The notes: generated by a model from the sequence alone, not told the origin. Positions 25,401 through 34,648 are shown, numbered from the stretch's first letter. The stretch: DNA of 64,000 nucleotides from FEN-1219 sp964503125 (GCA_964503125.1 CAZCZE010000032.1:1-64000); one strand, 5' to 3'. Program-made: numbers and translations.

Positions 25401-26072
25401 TCACAACGCGCTCTGGCGGTGACCGACCTGTCCTCGAGCCGCGCAGCGGGCGAACGTCGCCCAACGGCGTTCGCCGACACCGAGCGCCTTGACGCGCGAG
25501 TCGAGCACGTCGAGCGTCAGATTGCGGCCGATCTTCCAGAACGCGTGCACGCCCGGCGGCAGCTCCGCGACGAGCTTGCCCTCGACGGTAAGCAGCCCGA
25601 CGTGCGCTTCGGGCACCTCGCGCACGTAGATCGCGCGCTCGAACGGCGAAACGCGGCGTGCTTGCAGATCCGCGAGCAGCGTCTGCACGATGCGCCGCGG
25701 CACCGTGGGCTCGGCTTCGATGTCGAGGAGCTCGGCACGGACGTGCACGACGCCCTTCCAGAAGAGCGCGCGCCGCTCGGGCCCGACGAAGGTCCACGGA
25801 TGGCCGTTGCGGTAAACGACGGCGATCTCTCCGGCGCCCGTCTCGACGCGCACGAACAGGTCCTCGACGGCCTCGGGATGCCAACGCACGAGGTAGTCGA
25901 GCAGACGATGCTCGAACTCCGGCTCCGAGAGATCGAAGCGTTCGACCTCGATTCGTTTCCTCGGATCGAAGAAGCGATAGACGGCCGGCGCGAGGAAGCG
26001 CTCGAAGTCACCGTTTTTGTAGAGCAGTCCACGTTCGTGCTTGCGCACGACGAACTCGCGGATGAACAGCAC
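25401..26072 (-). CDS. Slipin/SPFH-related protein, C-terminally truncated
   Basis: The GTG at 26072 lies behind AGGAG. The sequence begins like proteobacterial slipins: HERGLLYKNGDFERFLAPAV, RFFDPRKRIEVERFDLSE, and ERAIYVREVPEAHVGLLTVE with WKIGRNLTLDVLD. The normal protein continues for another ~150 residues through the SPFH domain. Here homology stops near residue 190, and an unrelated ~30-residue tail (GERRWATFARCAARG) leads to the stop. It is therefore probably a truncated, non-functional gene, although a short stand-alone form cannot be excluded. No TM helix is retained. Confidence 0.65.
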   Translation of the reverse strand: MLFIREFVVRKHERGLLYKNGDFERFLAPAVYRFFDPRKRIEVERFDLSEPEFEHRLLDYLVRWHPEAVEDLFVRVETGAGEIAVVYRNGHPWTFVGPERRALFWKGVVHVRAELLDIEAEPTVPRRIVQTLLADLQARRVSPFERAIYVREVPEAHVGLLTVEGKLVAELPPGVHAFWKIGRNLTLDVLDSRVKALGVGERRWATFARCAARGQVGHRQSAL

Positions 26073-26096
26073 GGTCGTTCTCCTGGTCACGAAAAG

Positions 26097-26132
26097 AAAA
26101 AGCCCCGGTGGAGCATCCAACCGGGGCTTTTC
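26097..26132 (-). terminator. Intrinsic-terminator-like hairpin in the slipin leader
   Basis: Stem AGCCCCGG (26101-26108) pairs with CCGGGGCT (26121-26128). On the minus strand it is followed by TTTTTCTTTT, a classic intrinsic terminator, only ~17 bases upstream of the slipin GTG. Either it ends the transcript from the minus-strand remnant upstream, or it acts as an attenuator in the slipin leader. Confidence 0.7.
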
Positions 26133-26142
26133 CCTTGACCCT

Positions 26143-26173
26143 GATCGGAAGGCTCCGCAAGCGCCTTCCGATC
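26143..26173. repeat. Perfect 11-bp inverted repeat upstream of the terminator
   Basis: GATCGGAAGGC (26143-26153) and GCCTTCCGATC (26163-26173), 9-base loop, no T-tract. It stands directly next to the terminator-like hairpin, on the promoter side of the slipin gene. Confidence 0.7.
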
Positions 26174-26384
26174 CAGTGTTCGAAAGGCGTCAGCTCATGA
26201 AGTTGCGCGTATAACGGCGATTCGGCTCGAGCCCGAGGGCCCGAGCGGGCGTCGGCAGTGACAGGCGAACGTGCGACATTCGCGCGGCGCCGGCGGCGCG
26301 GGGGGTGAATTGTGGTACGTGCGTTTTCATGAAGCCGCGCAATCTACGCCTGTCGCTGCCCACAGTCAACGCGTGCCGTCGCGG

Positions 26385-26625
26385 TCAGGCCGCTTTGCTT
26401 TGGCCGACGAGCAAGTCGCGATCGGGGGCGATGGCTTTGAGCAGCTCGTCGAGCTTCGCGACCGTCGGAACCCGGCCCAACCAGCGCGCGACCGGGCCGG
26501 ACGGCAGCTCGTCTTCGATGAAGGCGCGAAACCGCCCGCGACGAGAGGCGCGCGTGATCGTCGACGTGCGCGCAGACCCGGTCGGCCGGTGCGGCGACTG
26601 TCGCGCTGCTTTCGTGATACCTCAT
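26385..26625 (-). pseudogene. Decayed SRPBCC (polyketide-cyclase-like) gene
   Basis: The first ~30 codons (MRYHESSATVAAPADRVCAH, VDDHARLSS) match the start of an SRPBCC-fold protein. The frame then becomes low-complexity Arg-rich sequence. A different frame gives a protein-like tail (FRAFIEDELPSGPVARWLGR, then KLDELLKAIAPDRDLLVGQS) ending at 26385. The core of the ~150-residue domain is missing. I infer an internally deleted, frameshifted gene. Confidence 0.55.
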
Positions 26626-26659
26626 GGCTCGGTTTCTCCGTCGGCGTCCTCGACCGCGT

Positions 26660-27163
26660 TCAAGGGGCAGAGAACATCGTGTAGGACATCAGGCGTCCCG
26701 CGACGATCACGGCGACCCAAAGCGCGAGCGAGGTCAGGCCTGCGATCCGCACGGCGGCCGGCGGTTGCGGTGCCGCGTCCCAAGCCGCCGAGCGACTACC
26801 GCCCAGGAAATGAAACGCGACCGCGTTTAGCGCGGCGAGCACTAGCGCGAGCATCTTGATTCGAAAGAAGACGTTCGCGTAGGCCGACGTCGCGTAGGCG
26901 GTGAATAGGACGGCACCGCTCGCGAACATCATGAGGAAACCGACGATGAACCAGGGAACGAGGCCACGATAGACTTCCGAGACTCGCATGCCGCGCAAGC
27001 TCAACCCGAGTAATCGCAAATCCACCCAAAGCAGAGTTCCGACCGATAGTGTGAGCCCAAGGATGTGGAGGGCGACGACGAGCGGGAATCCATACGCCGA
27101 TTCTTGGATCACGGCCGCCAACGCGGTGCTCTCGAGCCACTCGAAGATCGTCGACAGCGTCAT
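26660..27163 (-). CDS. DUF6644-type integral membrane protein
   Basis: 167 residues with four predicted membrane helices (ALHILGLTLSVGTLLWVDL, VPWFIVGFLMMFASGAVLF, MLALVLAALNAVAFHFL, SLALWVAVIVAGRLM). The N terminus FEWLESTALAAVIQES is typical of DUF6644. It is the last gene of the copA-copB block, five bases after a sister gene of the same type. The family has no proven function; the location suggests a role in copper handling or membrane redox. Confidence 0.7.
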   Translation of the reverse strand: MTLSTIFEWLESTALAAVIQESAYGFPLVVALHILGLTLSVGTLLWVDLRLLGLSLRGMRVSEVYRGLVPWFIVGFLMMFASGAVLFTAYATSAYANVFFRIKMLALVLAALNAVAFHFLGGSRSAAWDAAPQPPAAVRIAGLTSLALWVAVIVAGRLMSYTMFSAP

Positions 27164-27168
27164 GCGGG

Positions 27169-27636
27169 CTACTCGAGGAGAATGAACGCGCAAGCGGTAA
27201 CCGCGAGCGCGAACCACAACGACAGGCTCACGGCGGCTCCCGCGCGCGCCCGAGGCGCAACGCGGGATCCTTGCACGTAGTCGTTCCGGCCGACCACGAA
27301 ATGAAACGCCGCGGCGGCGAGCAACAACAGCATCTTGAGCTGGAACGTGCCATTCGCGCTCACGACCGTGGCGCGTGCGGCGAATAGCAGAGCGCCCGTG
27401 GTCACGCTGATCGCAAGGCCCACCACGATGGCGCGATTGGCGGGGCGCAGCACCTCGGCCACCGAGCACTGCGGCAACAGCGCTCCGAGCCGCTTGAGGT
27501 TGGCGAGCAACGCGCTCCCCGTCACGAGCGTGAAACCGATCAGGTGCATCGCGCTCAGCGACGCTGTAAGCGTCAGCGACCCTGCCGTGGCTCTTGCGAT
27601 ACCGGTGGTCTCGAGCCATGCGAACCAAGAATCCAT
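27169..27636 (-). CDS. DUF6644-like integral membrane protein (paralogue of the next gene)
   Basis: 155 residues from ATG 27636 behind GAGGGC. Same topology as its neighbour: an N-terminal FAWLETTGIARATAGSL, then helices SAMHLIGFTLVTGSALLANL, ANRAIVVGLAISVTTGALLF, MLLLLAAAAFHFVVG and SLWFALAVTACAFILL. Separated by 5 bases from the following gene and by 32 bases from copB, so it belongs to the copper block. The tandem pair may form a heterodimer in the membrane. Confidence 0.7.
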   Translation of the reverse strand: MDSWFAWLETTGIARATAGSLTLTASLSAMHLIGFTLVTGSALLANLKRLGALLPQCSVAEVLRPANRAIVVGLAISVTTGALLFAARATVVSANGTFQLKMLLLLAAAAFHFVVGRNDYVQGSRVAPRARAGAAVSLSLWFALAVTACAFILLE

Positions 27637-27668
27637 GGAGCCCTCGCTCTTGTCGCGGCCGTGTCCGC

Positions 27669-28550
27669 TCAGAACCAAACGCGAATGCCGGCTACCCAGC
27701 GCGTGTCGTCGGCGTCGCGGCCTACCGCGCGCAAGAGATCGGCCGTGCGGCCGAAACTACGCTCGCGGGCGACGCCGACATAGGGTGCCACTTCGCGGCG
27801 GATCTCGTAGCGTAGCCGGAGTCCGAGCTCACCGTCGCTGAGGCCGGACCCGCGCAGACTTGTGGGATCGGCGCGACCGTACCAGTTGAGCTCGAGTTGC
27901 GGTTGCAGGATCCATCGATTCGTGACGAGCACGTCGTACTGCGTCTCGAAACGCAGCGCCGTGCGGTTGCCGTTGCCAGCGTACGCCGTAGCCTCGATCT
28001 CAAAGCGATACGGCGCCGTACCACGCACGCCGACGGCGGCCCAGCTGCGATCGGGGCTCGGTTGCGCGTCGTGGCGCGCGCCGGCGACGAAGTCCCACCA
28101 GCGCGCGAAGCTCTTGCCGAATAGGAGTTCGACTTCCGCGCGCTCGGTTTCGCCGTCGCGCCGCTCGCCCTCGCTGCGAATCCACAGCTTGGTGAGGTCG
28201 CGGCCGACCCAGGCGTCGAGATCCCAGCTCAAAGGGCTGCCCGTCGCGTCGTGCGACTCGAACCGATCGAGCAGCACGAGTCTGTTCAGCGGGTTCTCGA
28301 GCATCATGTCGCTCATGCGCATGTCCCCGAGGTCGGGGAACGCAGCCGCGCGTTCGGCCTCGGTCACGCTCGTCGACGTGGGCGCGGCGGCGTGCTCGGC
28401 ATGTGCCGCGGGCTCCGAGTGTCGCGCCGGCGGCGCGGGCGGCTCAGCGGCGGCTGGTGCGTGCTGCTCGTGTTGGGCCGCCGCAGGCGCGCCCGCGAGC
28501 AACGCCGCTGCCGCGAGCACCGGCCAGTATCGGTACGGAAGGTCACGCAT
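27669..28550 (-). CDS. copB: Copper resistance protein CopB (outer membrane)
   Basis: 293 residues. A signal peptide (to AAAQ) leads into a His/Pro-rich segment (HEQHAPAAAE, HSEPAAHAEHAA) that can bind copper. The conserved CopB barrel follows from about residue 85 (RLVLLDRFES, LDAWVGRDLTKLWIRSEGER, WDFVAGARHD) and ends in an aromatic residue (RVWF). Known CopB proteins bind or pass copper at the outer membrane and always pair with CopA. It overlaps copA by 8 bases. Confidence 0.9.
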   Translation of the reverse strand: MRDLPYRYWPVLAAAALLAGAPAAAQHEQHAPAAAEPPAPPARHSEPAAHAEHAAAPTSTSVTEAERAAAFPDLGDMRMSDMMLENPLNRLVLLDRFESHDATGSPLSWDLDAWVGRDLTKLWIRSEGERRDGETERAEVELLFGKSFARWWDFVAGARHDAQPSPDRSWAAVGVRGTAPYRFEIEATAYAGNGNRTALRFETQYDVLVTNRWILQPQLELNWYGRADPTSLRGSGLSDGELGLRLRYEIRREVAPYVGVARERSFGRTADLLRAVGRDADDTRWVAGIRVWF

Positions 28551-30306
28551 CGACGCGCACCTCCCTGAACATGCCTGCTTCCATGTGGAACAGCAGGTGG
28601 CAGTGGTAGGCCCAACGCCCGAGCGCGTCGGCCGTCACGCGATAGGAGCGAACGGTGCCCGGCGGGATATTCACGGTGTGCTTGCGCACGAGGTAAGCCC
28701 CCGATTCATCTTCGAGATCGCTCCACATCCCGTGCAGGTGGATCGGGTGCGACATCATCGTGTCGTTGACGAGCCGGACGCGCAGACGCTCGCCGTAGCG
28801 GAGCAGCAGCGGCTCCGCGCTCGCGAACGGAAGGCCATCGAACGACCACATGAATCGTTCCATGTGGCCTGTGAGATGCAATTCGAGCGTACGTGCGGGC
28901 TCGCGGCCGTCGGGATCGGGGAACGCCGAGCGCAAGTCCGCGTACGCGAGCACGCGCCGGCCGTTGTCGCGCAGCCCCACGCCGGGGTCGGCCAACCGCG
29001 GGGCCGGTGTCGCGGTTTGCATGTCGACACCGGGGTTCCGGCGCTCGCTCACGGGATGCTGCGGCGGCCCAGAGGGCGCGGTCGCCGCAGCGCCGCTGTG
29101 CTGCGAGTGGTCCACCGCGGCGGCGCTCGGCGCATGGTCCGCGTGCTCGGGGGCACTCTCCGCGGCCACGCCGTGCTCGGCGTGCGCTGCGCCGTGGCCC
29201 ATGTCGGCCATCGTGAGATAGACGATGCGGTCGAGCTCGGGAACCGGAGCTTCGAGCCCATCACGCACGGCCAGCGTGCCACGCGCGTAACCCGTGCGGT
29301 CGAGCGACTGCGCGAAGATCGTGAAGGCGTCGGCGCCCGCCGGCGTCACGAGCACGTCGAACGTCTCGGCCGTCGCGATGCGGAATTCGTCGACGGTTAC
29401 GGGCTCGACGTTCTGCCCGTCCGCGGCCACGACCGTCATCGCGAGACCCGGGATGCGCACGTCGAACGTCGACATCGCCGAGCCGTTGATGAACCGCAGG
29501 CGCACACGCTCGCCGGGGCGGTAGAGGCCGGTCCAGTTGCCGGCCGGCGTACGACCGTTCGCGAGGTACGTGTACGCCGCGCCGTTCACGTCGGCGAGAT
29601 CGCTGGGGTTCATGCGCATGCGCGCCCAGTCGCCGCGCTCGGCAAGCGTGGTCTTGAGACCGTCGCGGCGCACGTCACGCGCGAAATCGCCGAGCGTGGG
29701 CTTCTGGTAGTTGAAGTAGTCCGAGTGGCGCTTCAGCAGGAGATAGAGCGCGTGCGGATCGCGATCCGTCCAGTCCGACAGCAGCACCACGTGCTCGCGG
29801 TCGTAGCCGACCGGGTCCGGTTCGCGGGGCTCGATGACGAGCGCGCCGTAGAGTCCCGCCTGTTCCTGGAACGCCGAGTGGGAGTGGTACCAATACGTGC
29901 CGTTCTGGCGCACGGGAAAGCGATACGTGAACGTCTCGCCCGGTGCGATGCCGTGGAAGGAGAGGCCCGGCACGCCATCCATGTTGGCCGGCAGCACGAG
30001 GCCGTGCCAGTGAATCGACGTGGGTTCCGCGAGCTCGTTGCGCGCGCGGATCGTCACGGTGTCGCCTTCGCGCCAGCGCAAGGTGGGCGCCGGCAACGAG
30101 CCGTTGACGACGGTCGCGGGGCGCACTTTGTCCGTGAAGCTCACGCTGCGTTCGCCGATGGCGAGGTCGAAAACCGTGCCGCGCAGCACTGGGGGCGCGT
30201 CGCTCGCCGGTGCGGCGGCTCGTGACGTGGGCAACAGCGCCGCGGCGGCCGTGCCGGCACCGAGCCCTGCGATGAATCTGCGCCGTGAAAAAGAACAAGT
30301 GTTCAT
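28543..30306 (-). CDS. copA: Copper resistance multicopper oxidase CopA
   Basis: 587 residues with a Tat signal (SRRRFIAGLGAGTAAAALLP), as expected for an enzyme folded with copper before export. Copper ligand motifs: IHWHGLVLP, YWYHSHSAFQEQ, HPIHLHGMW and YHCHLLFHMEAGMF. A Met/His-rich stretch (MADMGHGAAHAEHG, HADHAPSAAAVDHSQHSG) between the last cupredoxin domains is typical of PcoA/CopA. It oxidises Cu(I) and binds copper in the periplasm. The ATG at 30306 follows GAGGAG. Confidence 0.94.
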   Translation of the reverse strand: MNTCSFSRRRFIAGLGAGTAAAALLPTSRAAAPASDAPPVLRGTVFDLAIGERSVSFTDKVRPATVVNGSLPAPTLRWREGDTVTIRARNELAEPTSIHWHGLVLPANMDGVPGLSFHGIAPGETFTYRFPVRQNGTYWYHSHSAFQEQAGLYGALVIEPREPDPVGYDREHVVLLSDWTDRDPHALYLLLKRHSDYFNYQKPTLGDFARDVRRDGLKTTLAERGDWARMRMNPSDLADVNGAAYTYLANGRTPAGNWTGLYRPGERVRLRFINGSAMSTFDVRIPGLAMTVVAADGQNVEPVTVDEFRIATAETFDVLVTPAGADAFTIFAQSLDRTGYARGTLAVRDGLEAPVPELDRIVYLTMADMGHGAAHAEHGVAAESAPEHADHAPSAAAVDHSQHSGAAATAPSGPPQHPVSERRNPGVDMQTATPAPRLADPGVGLRDNGRRVLAYADLRSAFPDPDGREPARTLELHLTGHMERFMWSFDGLPFASAEPLLLRYGERLRVRLVNDTMMSHPIHLHGMWSDLEDESGAYLVRKHTVNIPPGTVRSYRVTADALGRWAYHCHLLFHMEAGMFREVRVDA

Positions 30307-30412
30307 GTCGTGCTCCTCGTCGATTCCGTGGAGCGAAGCGGCCCGCAACGTCACGGCCGCTTCGCGGCGCCGCGACGTATGGCGTCGGCGGCGCGAGCGC
30401 GAACGGCGACGG

Positions 30413-30916
30413 TCAAATCAACAGCACGCAGTGCGCGACGCGCAGCGGAACGGCGGCAACAGGAGGAACGGCGCGTGGATGTAGGTTGGCGATGAGCGGT
30501 GGCGCCGCGCGCGCGGCCGGCAACAGCCAATTCGGCGCGAGCGCGAGTTGCGGACGCTCGCCCGTGTCCTTCGCCGCTACGAAGCCGCCGTGGTCGGGGC
30601 TCTCGGTCGCGGCGCAAACCTCGTGACCGACGTTGGCTGCGCTCGCGAGCGGACAATGCGGGCAGGGGCGCCCCTCAGGGCTTTCGGGTGGCGAGTCGTG
30701 GGCGGCGGCGTGCCCGTCGCGCTCGTGCGGCGCCGCGGCGTGATGCGCGGCATGCGGCGACGTCGCGGCATCATTCAGGACAGGCTCGCCGGCGCGCATG
30801 GCGGCACACGCGGGCCCCGATGCGGCCGACAGAACGAAGATCGGCAGCCACGCGCAAAGGACGGTACGCCGTCGCGTACGCAACGTGGCTAGCCAGCGGC
30901 GGGGGTCGCACCACAT
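30413..30916 (-). CDS. Small exported His/Cys-containing protein (DUF2946-like)
   Basis: 167 residues. A signal sequence (VLCAWLPIFVLSAASGPACA) is followed by a His-rich part (HAAHHAAAPHERDGHAAAHD) and CPHCPLASA, the pattern of DUF2946-type periplasmic proteins found in copper gene clusters. It lies between cusF and copA on the same strand. It probably binds copper in the periplasm; no enzymatic motif is seen. Confidence 0.6.
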   Translation of the reverse strand: MWCDPRRWLATLRTRRRTVLCAWLPIFVLSAASGPACAAMRAGEPVLNDAATSPHAAHHAAAPHERDGHAAAHDSPPESPEGRPCPHCPLASAANVGHEVCAATESPDHGGFVAAKDTGERPQLALAPNWLLPAARAAPPLIANLHPRAVPPVAAVPLRVAHCVLLI

Positions 30917-30936
30917 GGCGCCAGTGTAAACCTTGG

Positions 30937-31018
30937 ACGGCGGTCAGCGCTGCTGGCGTTGCATGTGGTTCCGCCAGGCTTCGACCCACTGGCCGTCCAC
31001 CAGCGTCTCGGTCACGAC
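30937..31018 (-). repeat. 82-bp imperfect direct repeat, copy 1 (gene tail)
   Basis: About 88% identical to 38026-38107. On the minus strand it encodes the end of a protein: VVTETLVDGQWVEAW, then RNHMQRQQR-stop, lying directly after cusF. No start codon is associated. The two copies bracket the cusF-cusA-cusB-cusC block. Confidence 0.8.
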
Positions 31019-31049
31019 CCCACGGCGTCGCTCGCCGCCTGTCCGAGGG

Positions 31050-31424
31050 TCACTGGGCCGGAGAGATCTGCCTGACGGTCGCCGCCATGCCGCTCTCGAT
31101 CGTGAACCGAAAGTCGACTTTCGCGCCGGGCGTCACGTTGGCCGCGGTGCTCGCGTCGGCCAGCTTGAAGGTCATCGTCATGGCGGGCCAATCGGCGCTC
31201 GCAACGGGCCCGTGGGAAATGCTCACCGTGCCGGCCGCCGCGTCGATCGCGTTAACGGTGCCTTGGCCCGTGTGCTCGACAGCCCGTTGCTCGGGCTGGG
31301 GCATGTTCGGCATCGCGGGCACGTTTTCCGCTGCCGCGCCGCTTTCGGTCGCGGACGGCTCGCAGCCCGTCGTGACGAGGGCCGCAACGAGAGCTGAGGT
31401 CGAATAGCGAATCGTCGGCTTCAT
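31050..31424 (-). CDS. cusF: CusF-like periplasmic copper/silver chaperone
   Basis: 124 residues with a lipoprotein-like signal (TTGC). The CusF OB-fold follows: GQGTVNAIDAAAGTVSISHG, then WPAMTMTFKLAD, carrying the W-x-x-M-x-M metal site of CusF. It hands Cu(I)/Ag(I) to the CusB-CusA pump. It lies 18 bases downstream of cusA on the same strand. Note that CusB here also has its own fused CusF domain, so the system has two. Confidence 0.9.
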   Translation of the reverse strand: MKPTIRYSTSALVAALVTTGCEPSATESGAAAENVPAMPNMPQPEQRAVEHTGQGTVNAIDAAAGTVSISHGPVASADWPAMTMTFKLADASTAANVTPGAKVDFRFTIESGMAATVRQISPAQ

Positions 31425-31442
31425 AATTCTTCTCCAAGTGTG

Positions 31443-34400
31443 TCAACGCGGGGTTTGCAAGGTTTGGGCCGCTACGTGCAGCTCCGGTCGTGGCCGGCGC
31501 ATCAGGAAATAGACTGCGGGAATCACGAGCATCGAGAGCAGAGGCGCCGTGATCATGCCGCCGACCATGGGCGCAGCGATACGTTGCATCACCTCGGAGC
31601 CCGTGCCCGCGCCCCACATGATCGGCAGCAGTCCCGCGAGAATCACGGCGACCGTCATCGCCTTCGGCCGCACGCGTAACACGGCGCCGCGCCGGATCGC
31701 GGCGAGGAGGTCGGTCGCGCTCGTTTGGCCAGCGGCGACGTCCTCGTCCCAGGCGTGCCGCAGATACAGCAGCATGATCACGCCGAATTCCGCCGCGACG
31801 CCCGCGAGTGCGATGAAGCCGATCGCGCTCGCGATCGACAGGTCATGGCCTAGCAGATAAAGCAGCCAGATACCGCCGACGAGCGCGAACGGCAGCGTCG
31901 ACATGATCAACAGCGCTTCGTCGTAACGCCGGAAGGTGACGTAGAGCAGCGCGAAGATGATGAGCAGCGTGAACGGCACCACGACTCGGAGCCGCGCCGT
32001 GGCGCGCTCGAGATACTCGAACTGGCCCGACCACGAGACCGAGTAGCCCGGCGGAACGTCGACATCGGCCGCGACCGCCTGCTGCATGTCGCGCACGGCC
32101 GAGCGCAGGTCGCGGCCGCGCACGTCGACGTATACCCAGCCTGAGAGCCGCGCGTTCTCGCTCCTCAGCAGCGGCGGCCCGTCGACGATCCGGATCGCCG
32201 CGACGTCGGACAAGACGATCTGCGCGCCACGCTCGGTCACTACAGCCAAACGTTCGAGGTCGTCGACCGAGTCGCGCAGCTCGCGCGGATACCGGACGTT
32301 GATCGGGAACCGCGCGCGGCCCTCGACTGTTTCGCCGATGTTCTCGCCGCCGATCGCGACTGAAACGACCGAGTGCACGTCGGCGACGTTGAGACCGAAG
32401 CGCGCAGCCGCGTCGCGCTTGACGTCGACGTCGATGTAACGGCCCCCCGTGAGCCGCTCGGCGAACGCCGAGGTGACGCCGGGGACGTTGGCGACGGCCC
32501 GCTCGATTGCGGCCGTCACGCGGTCGATATCGGCCAGATTCTCGCCGCCGACCTTGATACCGACGGGACTCTTGATGCCCGTTGCGAGCATGTCTATGCG
32601 GTTGCGGATCGGCGGCACCCAGACGTTCGCCAGCCCCGGCACACTGACGATGCGATCGAGCTCGGCGACGAGCGCGTCGGGCGTGAGCCCGGGCCGCCAC
32701 TGCTCGCGCGGCTTGAGCTGGATCGTCGTCTCGAACATTTCGAGCGGCGCCGGGTCGGTTGCGGTCTCCGCGCGGCCGGCTTTGCCGAACACGGTCGCGA
32801 CCTCGGGTACGGTCTTGATGAGCCGGTCCGTCTGTTGCAGCAACTGCGCCGCCTTGCCCGCGGACAAGCCCGGCAGGGCGGTCGGCATGTAGAGGAGATC
32901 GCCTTCGTCGAGCGGCGGCATGAACTCGCCGCCGAGCCGCGACAGCGGCCAGAGGCTCGACGCGAGCACGAGCGCGGCAACCGCGAGCGCGATCTTGGGC
33001 GCGCGCAGCACGCCGTCGAGCAGCGGCCGATAACCCGCTACGGCCCAGCGATTCAGCGGATTGCTCTGCTCGGGCGGTAGTCGCCCGCGAATCAGATAGC
33101 CCATGAGCACCGGGACGAGCGTCACGGCCAAGCCGGCCGCGGCCGCCATCGCGTAGGTCTTCGTGAATGCGAGCGGCGAGAACAGGCGTCCCTCCTGGGC
33201 TTCGAGCGTGAACACCGGCACGAACGATAACGTGATGATCAAGAGCGAGAAGAACAGTGCGGGCCCGACCTCCACGGCGGCGTCGCCGATCACGCGCCAA
33301 TGTGCGTCGCCGTCGAGAGTCGCGCCAGGGTGCTCGTGCCGCCACCGCTCGAGGCGTTTGTGCGCGTTCTCGATCATCACGACCGCCGCGTCGACCATCG
33401 CACCGATCGCGATGGCGATGCCACCGAGCGACATGATGTTGGCGTTCACGCCCTGATAGCGCATCACGATGAAGCTCACGAGGATTCCGAGCGGCAGGGA
33501 GACGATCGCGACGAACGCCGAGCGCAGATGGAACAGGAACGCGAAGCACACGACCGCGACGACGATGAATTCCTCGACGAGCTTGCGCGTGAGATTCTCG
33601 ACCGCGCGCTCGATGAGGTTCGAGCGATCGTAGACCGGCACGATCTCGATGCCGGGCGGCAAGCTCGATTCGAGCTCGCGCAGCTTCGCCTTGACGGCGG
33701 CGATTGTCTCGAGCGCATTCTTGCCGGTCCGCATCACGACCACGCCGCCCGTCGCCTCGCCTTGGCCGTCGAGCTCGCCGATGCCGCGGCGCATCTCGGG
33801 GCCGAGCTGCACATGGGCGACGTCGCCGAGCAGCACCGAGACGCCGGCGCTCGTCGTCATGAGCGGAATCGTGCGGAAGTCGTCGAGTGTTTTCAGATAG
33901 CCCGACGCACGTACCATGTACTCGGCCTCGCCGAGCTCGAGCACCGAGCCGCCGCTCTCCTGGTTGGCGCGCTCGATCGCGGCGACGATCGCGCCGTGCG
34001 GCAGGTTGTAGGCGCGCAGCTGGTCGGGATCGAGCACGACCTGGTATTGCTTGACCATGCCGCCCACCGTGGCCACCTCGGCGACGTTCGGCACTGTCTT
34101 GAGCTCGTACTTGAGGAACCAGTCTTGCAGTGCGCGCAACTGCGACAGATCGTGCTTCCCGCTGCGATCGACGAGCGCATACTGAAACACCCAGCCGACG
34201 CCAGTAGCGTCGGGACCGAGCGAGGCCTCGGCGCCCTCGGGCAGCCGCGCCTGTGCTTGGTTCAAGTACTCGAGGACGCGCGAGCGCGCCCAATAGAGAT
34301 CGGTCCCGTCCTCGAACAGCACGTAGACGAACGAGTCGCCGAAGAACGAATACCCGCGCACGGTTTTGGCGCCCGGCACCGACAGCATCGTCGTCGTGAG

Positions 34401-34604
34401 CGGATAGGTGATCTGGTTCTCGACGATTTGCGGCGCCTGGCCCGGATACGTCGTCCGGATGATGACCTGCACGTCGGACAGATCCGGCAACGCGTCGAGC
34501 GGCGTCCTCGCGAGCGACCACAGTCCCCACGCGGCAACCCCGACGGTCGCGAGCAGCACGAGAAAGCGGTTCGCGATCGACCAACGGATGCACGCCGCGA
34601 TCAT
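31443..34604 (-). CDS. cusA: CusA/HME-RND copper-silver efflux pump
   Basis: 1053 residues, full length for an inner-membrane HME-RND transporter. The family-defining proton-relay helix is IGAMVDAAVVMIENAHK (Cu/Ag type). Other landmarks are PGQAPQIVENQITYPLTTTM, LPLGILVSFIVMRYQGVNAN, GGEFMPPLDEGDLLYMPTAL and ATGIKSPVGIKVGG. The ATG at 34604 follows CAGGGAG. The very long frame upstream is an artefact of high GC. It forms a tripartite complex with CusB and CusC to carry Cu(I)/Ag(I) out of the cell. Confidence 0.95.
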   Translation of the reverse strand: MIAACIRWSIANRFLVLLATVGVAAWGLWSLARTPLDALPDLSDVQVIIRTTYPGQAPQIVENQITYPLTTTMLSVPGAKTVRGYSFFGDSFVYVLFEDGTDLYWARSRVLEYLNQAQARLPEGAEASLGPDATGVGWVFQYALVDRSGKHDLSQLRALQDWFLKYELKTVPNVAEVATVGGMVKQYQVVLDPDQLRAYNLPHGAIVAAIERANQESGGSVLELGEAEYMVRASGYLKTLDDFRTIPLMTTSAGVSVLLGDVAHVQLGPEMRRGIGELDGQGEATGGVVVMRTGKNALETIAAVKAKLRELESSLPPGIEIVPVYDRSNLIERAVENLTRKLVEEFIVVAVVCFAFLFHLRSAFVAIVSLPLGILVSFIVMRYQGVNANIMSLGGIAIAIGAMVDAAVVMIENAHKRLERWRHEHPGATLDGDAHWRVIGDAAVEVGPALFFSLLIITLSFVPVFTLEAQEGRLFSPLAFTKTYAMAAAAGLAVTLVPVLMGYLIRGRLPPEQSNPLNRWAVAGYRPLLDGVLRAPKIALAVAALVLASSLWPLSRLGGEFMPPLDEGDLLYMPTALPGLSAGKAAQLLQQTDRLIKTVPEVATVFGKAGRAETATDPAPLEMFETTIQLKPREQWRPGLTPDALVAELDRIVSVPGLANVWVPPIRNRIDMLATGIKSPVGIKVGGENLADIDRVTAAIERAVANVPGVTSAFAERLTGGRYIDVDVKRDAAARFGLNVADVHSVVSVAIGGENIGETVEGRARFPINVRYPRELRDSVDDLERLAVVTERGAQIVLSDVAAIRIVDGPPLLRSENARLSGWVYVDVRGRDLRSAVRDMQQAVAADVDVPPGYSVSWSGQFEYLERATARLRVVVPFTLLIIFALLYVTFRRYDEALLIMSTLPFALVGGIWLLYLLGHDLSIASAIGFIALAGVAAEFGVIMLLYLRHAWDEDVAAGQTSATDLLAAIRRGAVLRVRPKAMTVAVILAGLLPIMWGAGTGSEVMQRIAAPMVGGMITAPLLSMLVIPAVYFLMRRPRPELHVAAQTLQTPR

Positions 34605-34648
34605 GGCGTGTGCTCCCTGGGTCTCCGGGTTGCGTTTCGCATCACGGC

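Noticed and set aside
27862..30225. 787-codon plus-strand frame opposite copA
   Set aside because: Low-complexity Arg/Ala/Val composition with no domain. It mirrors the copB/copA genes, whose motifs are clear on the minus strand.
31843..34593. 916-codon minus-strand frame inside cusA
   Set aside because: Arg-rich shadow in a second frame of the RND pump gene; an artefact of high GC.
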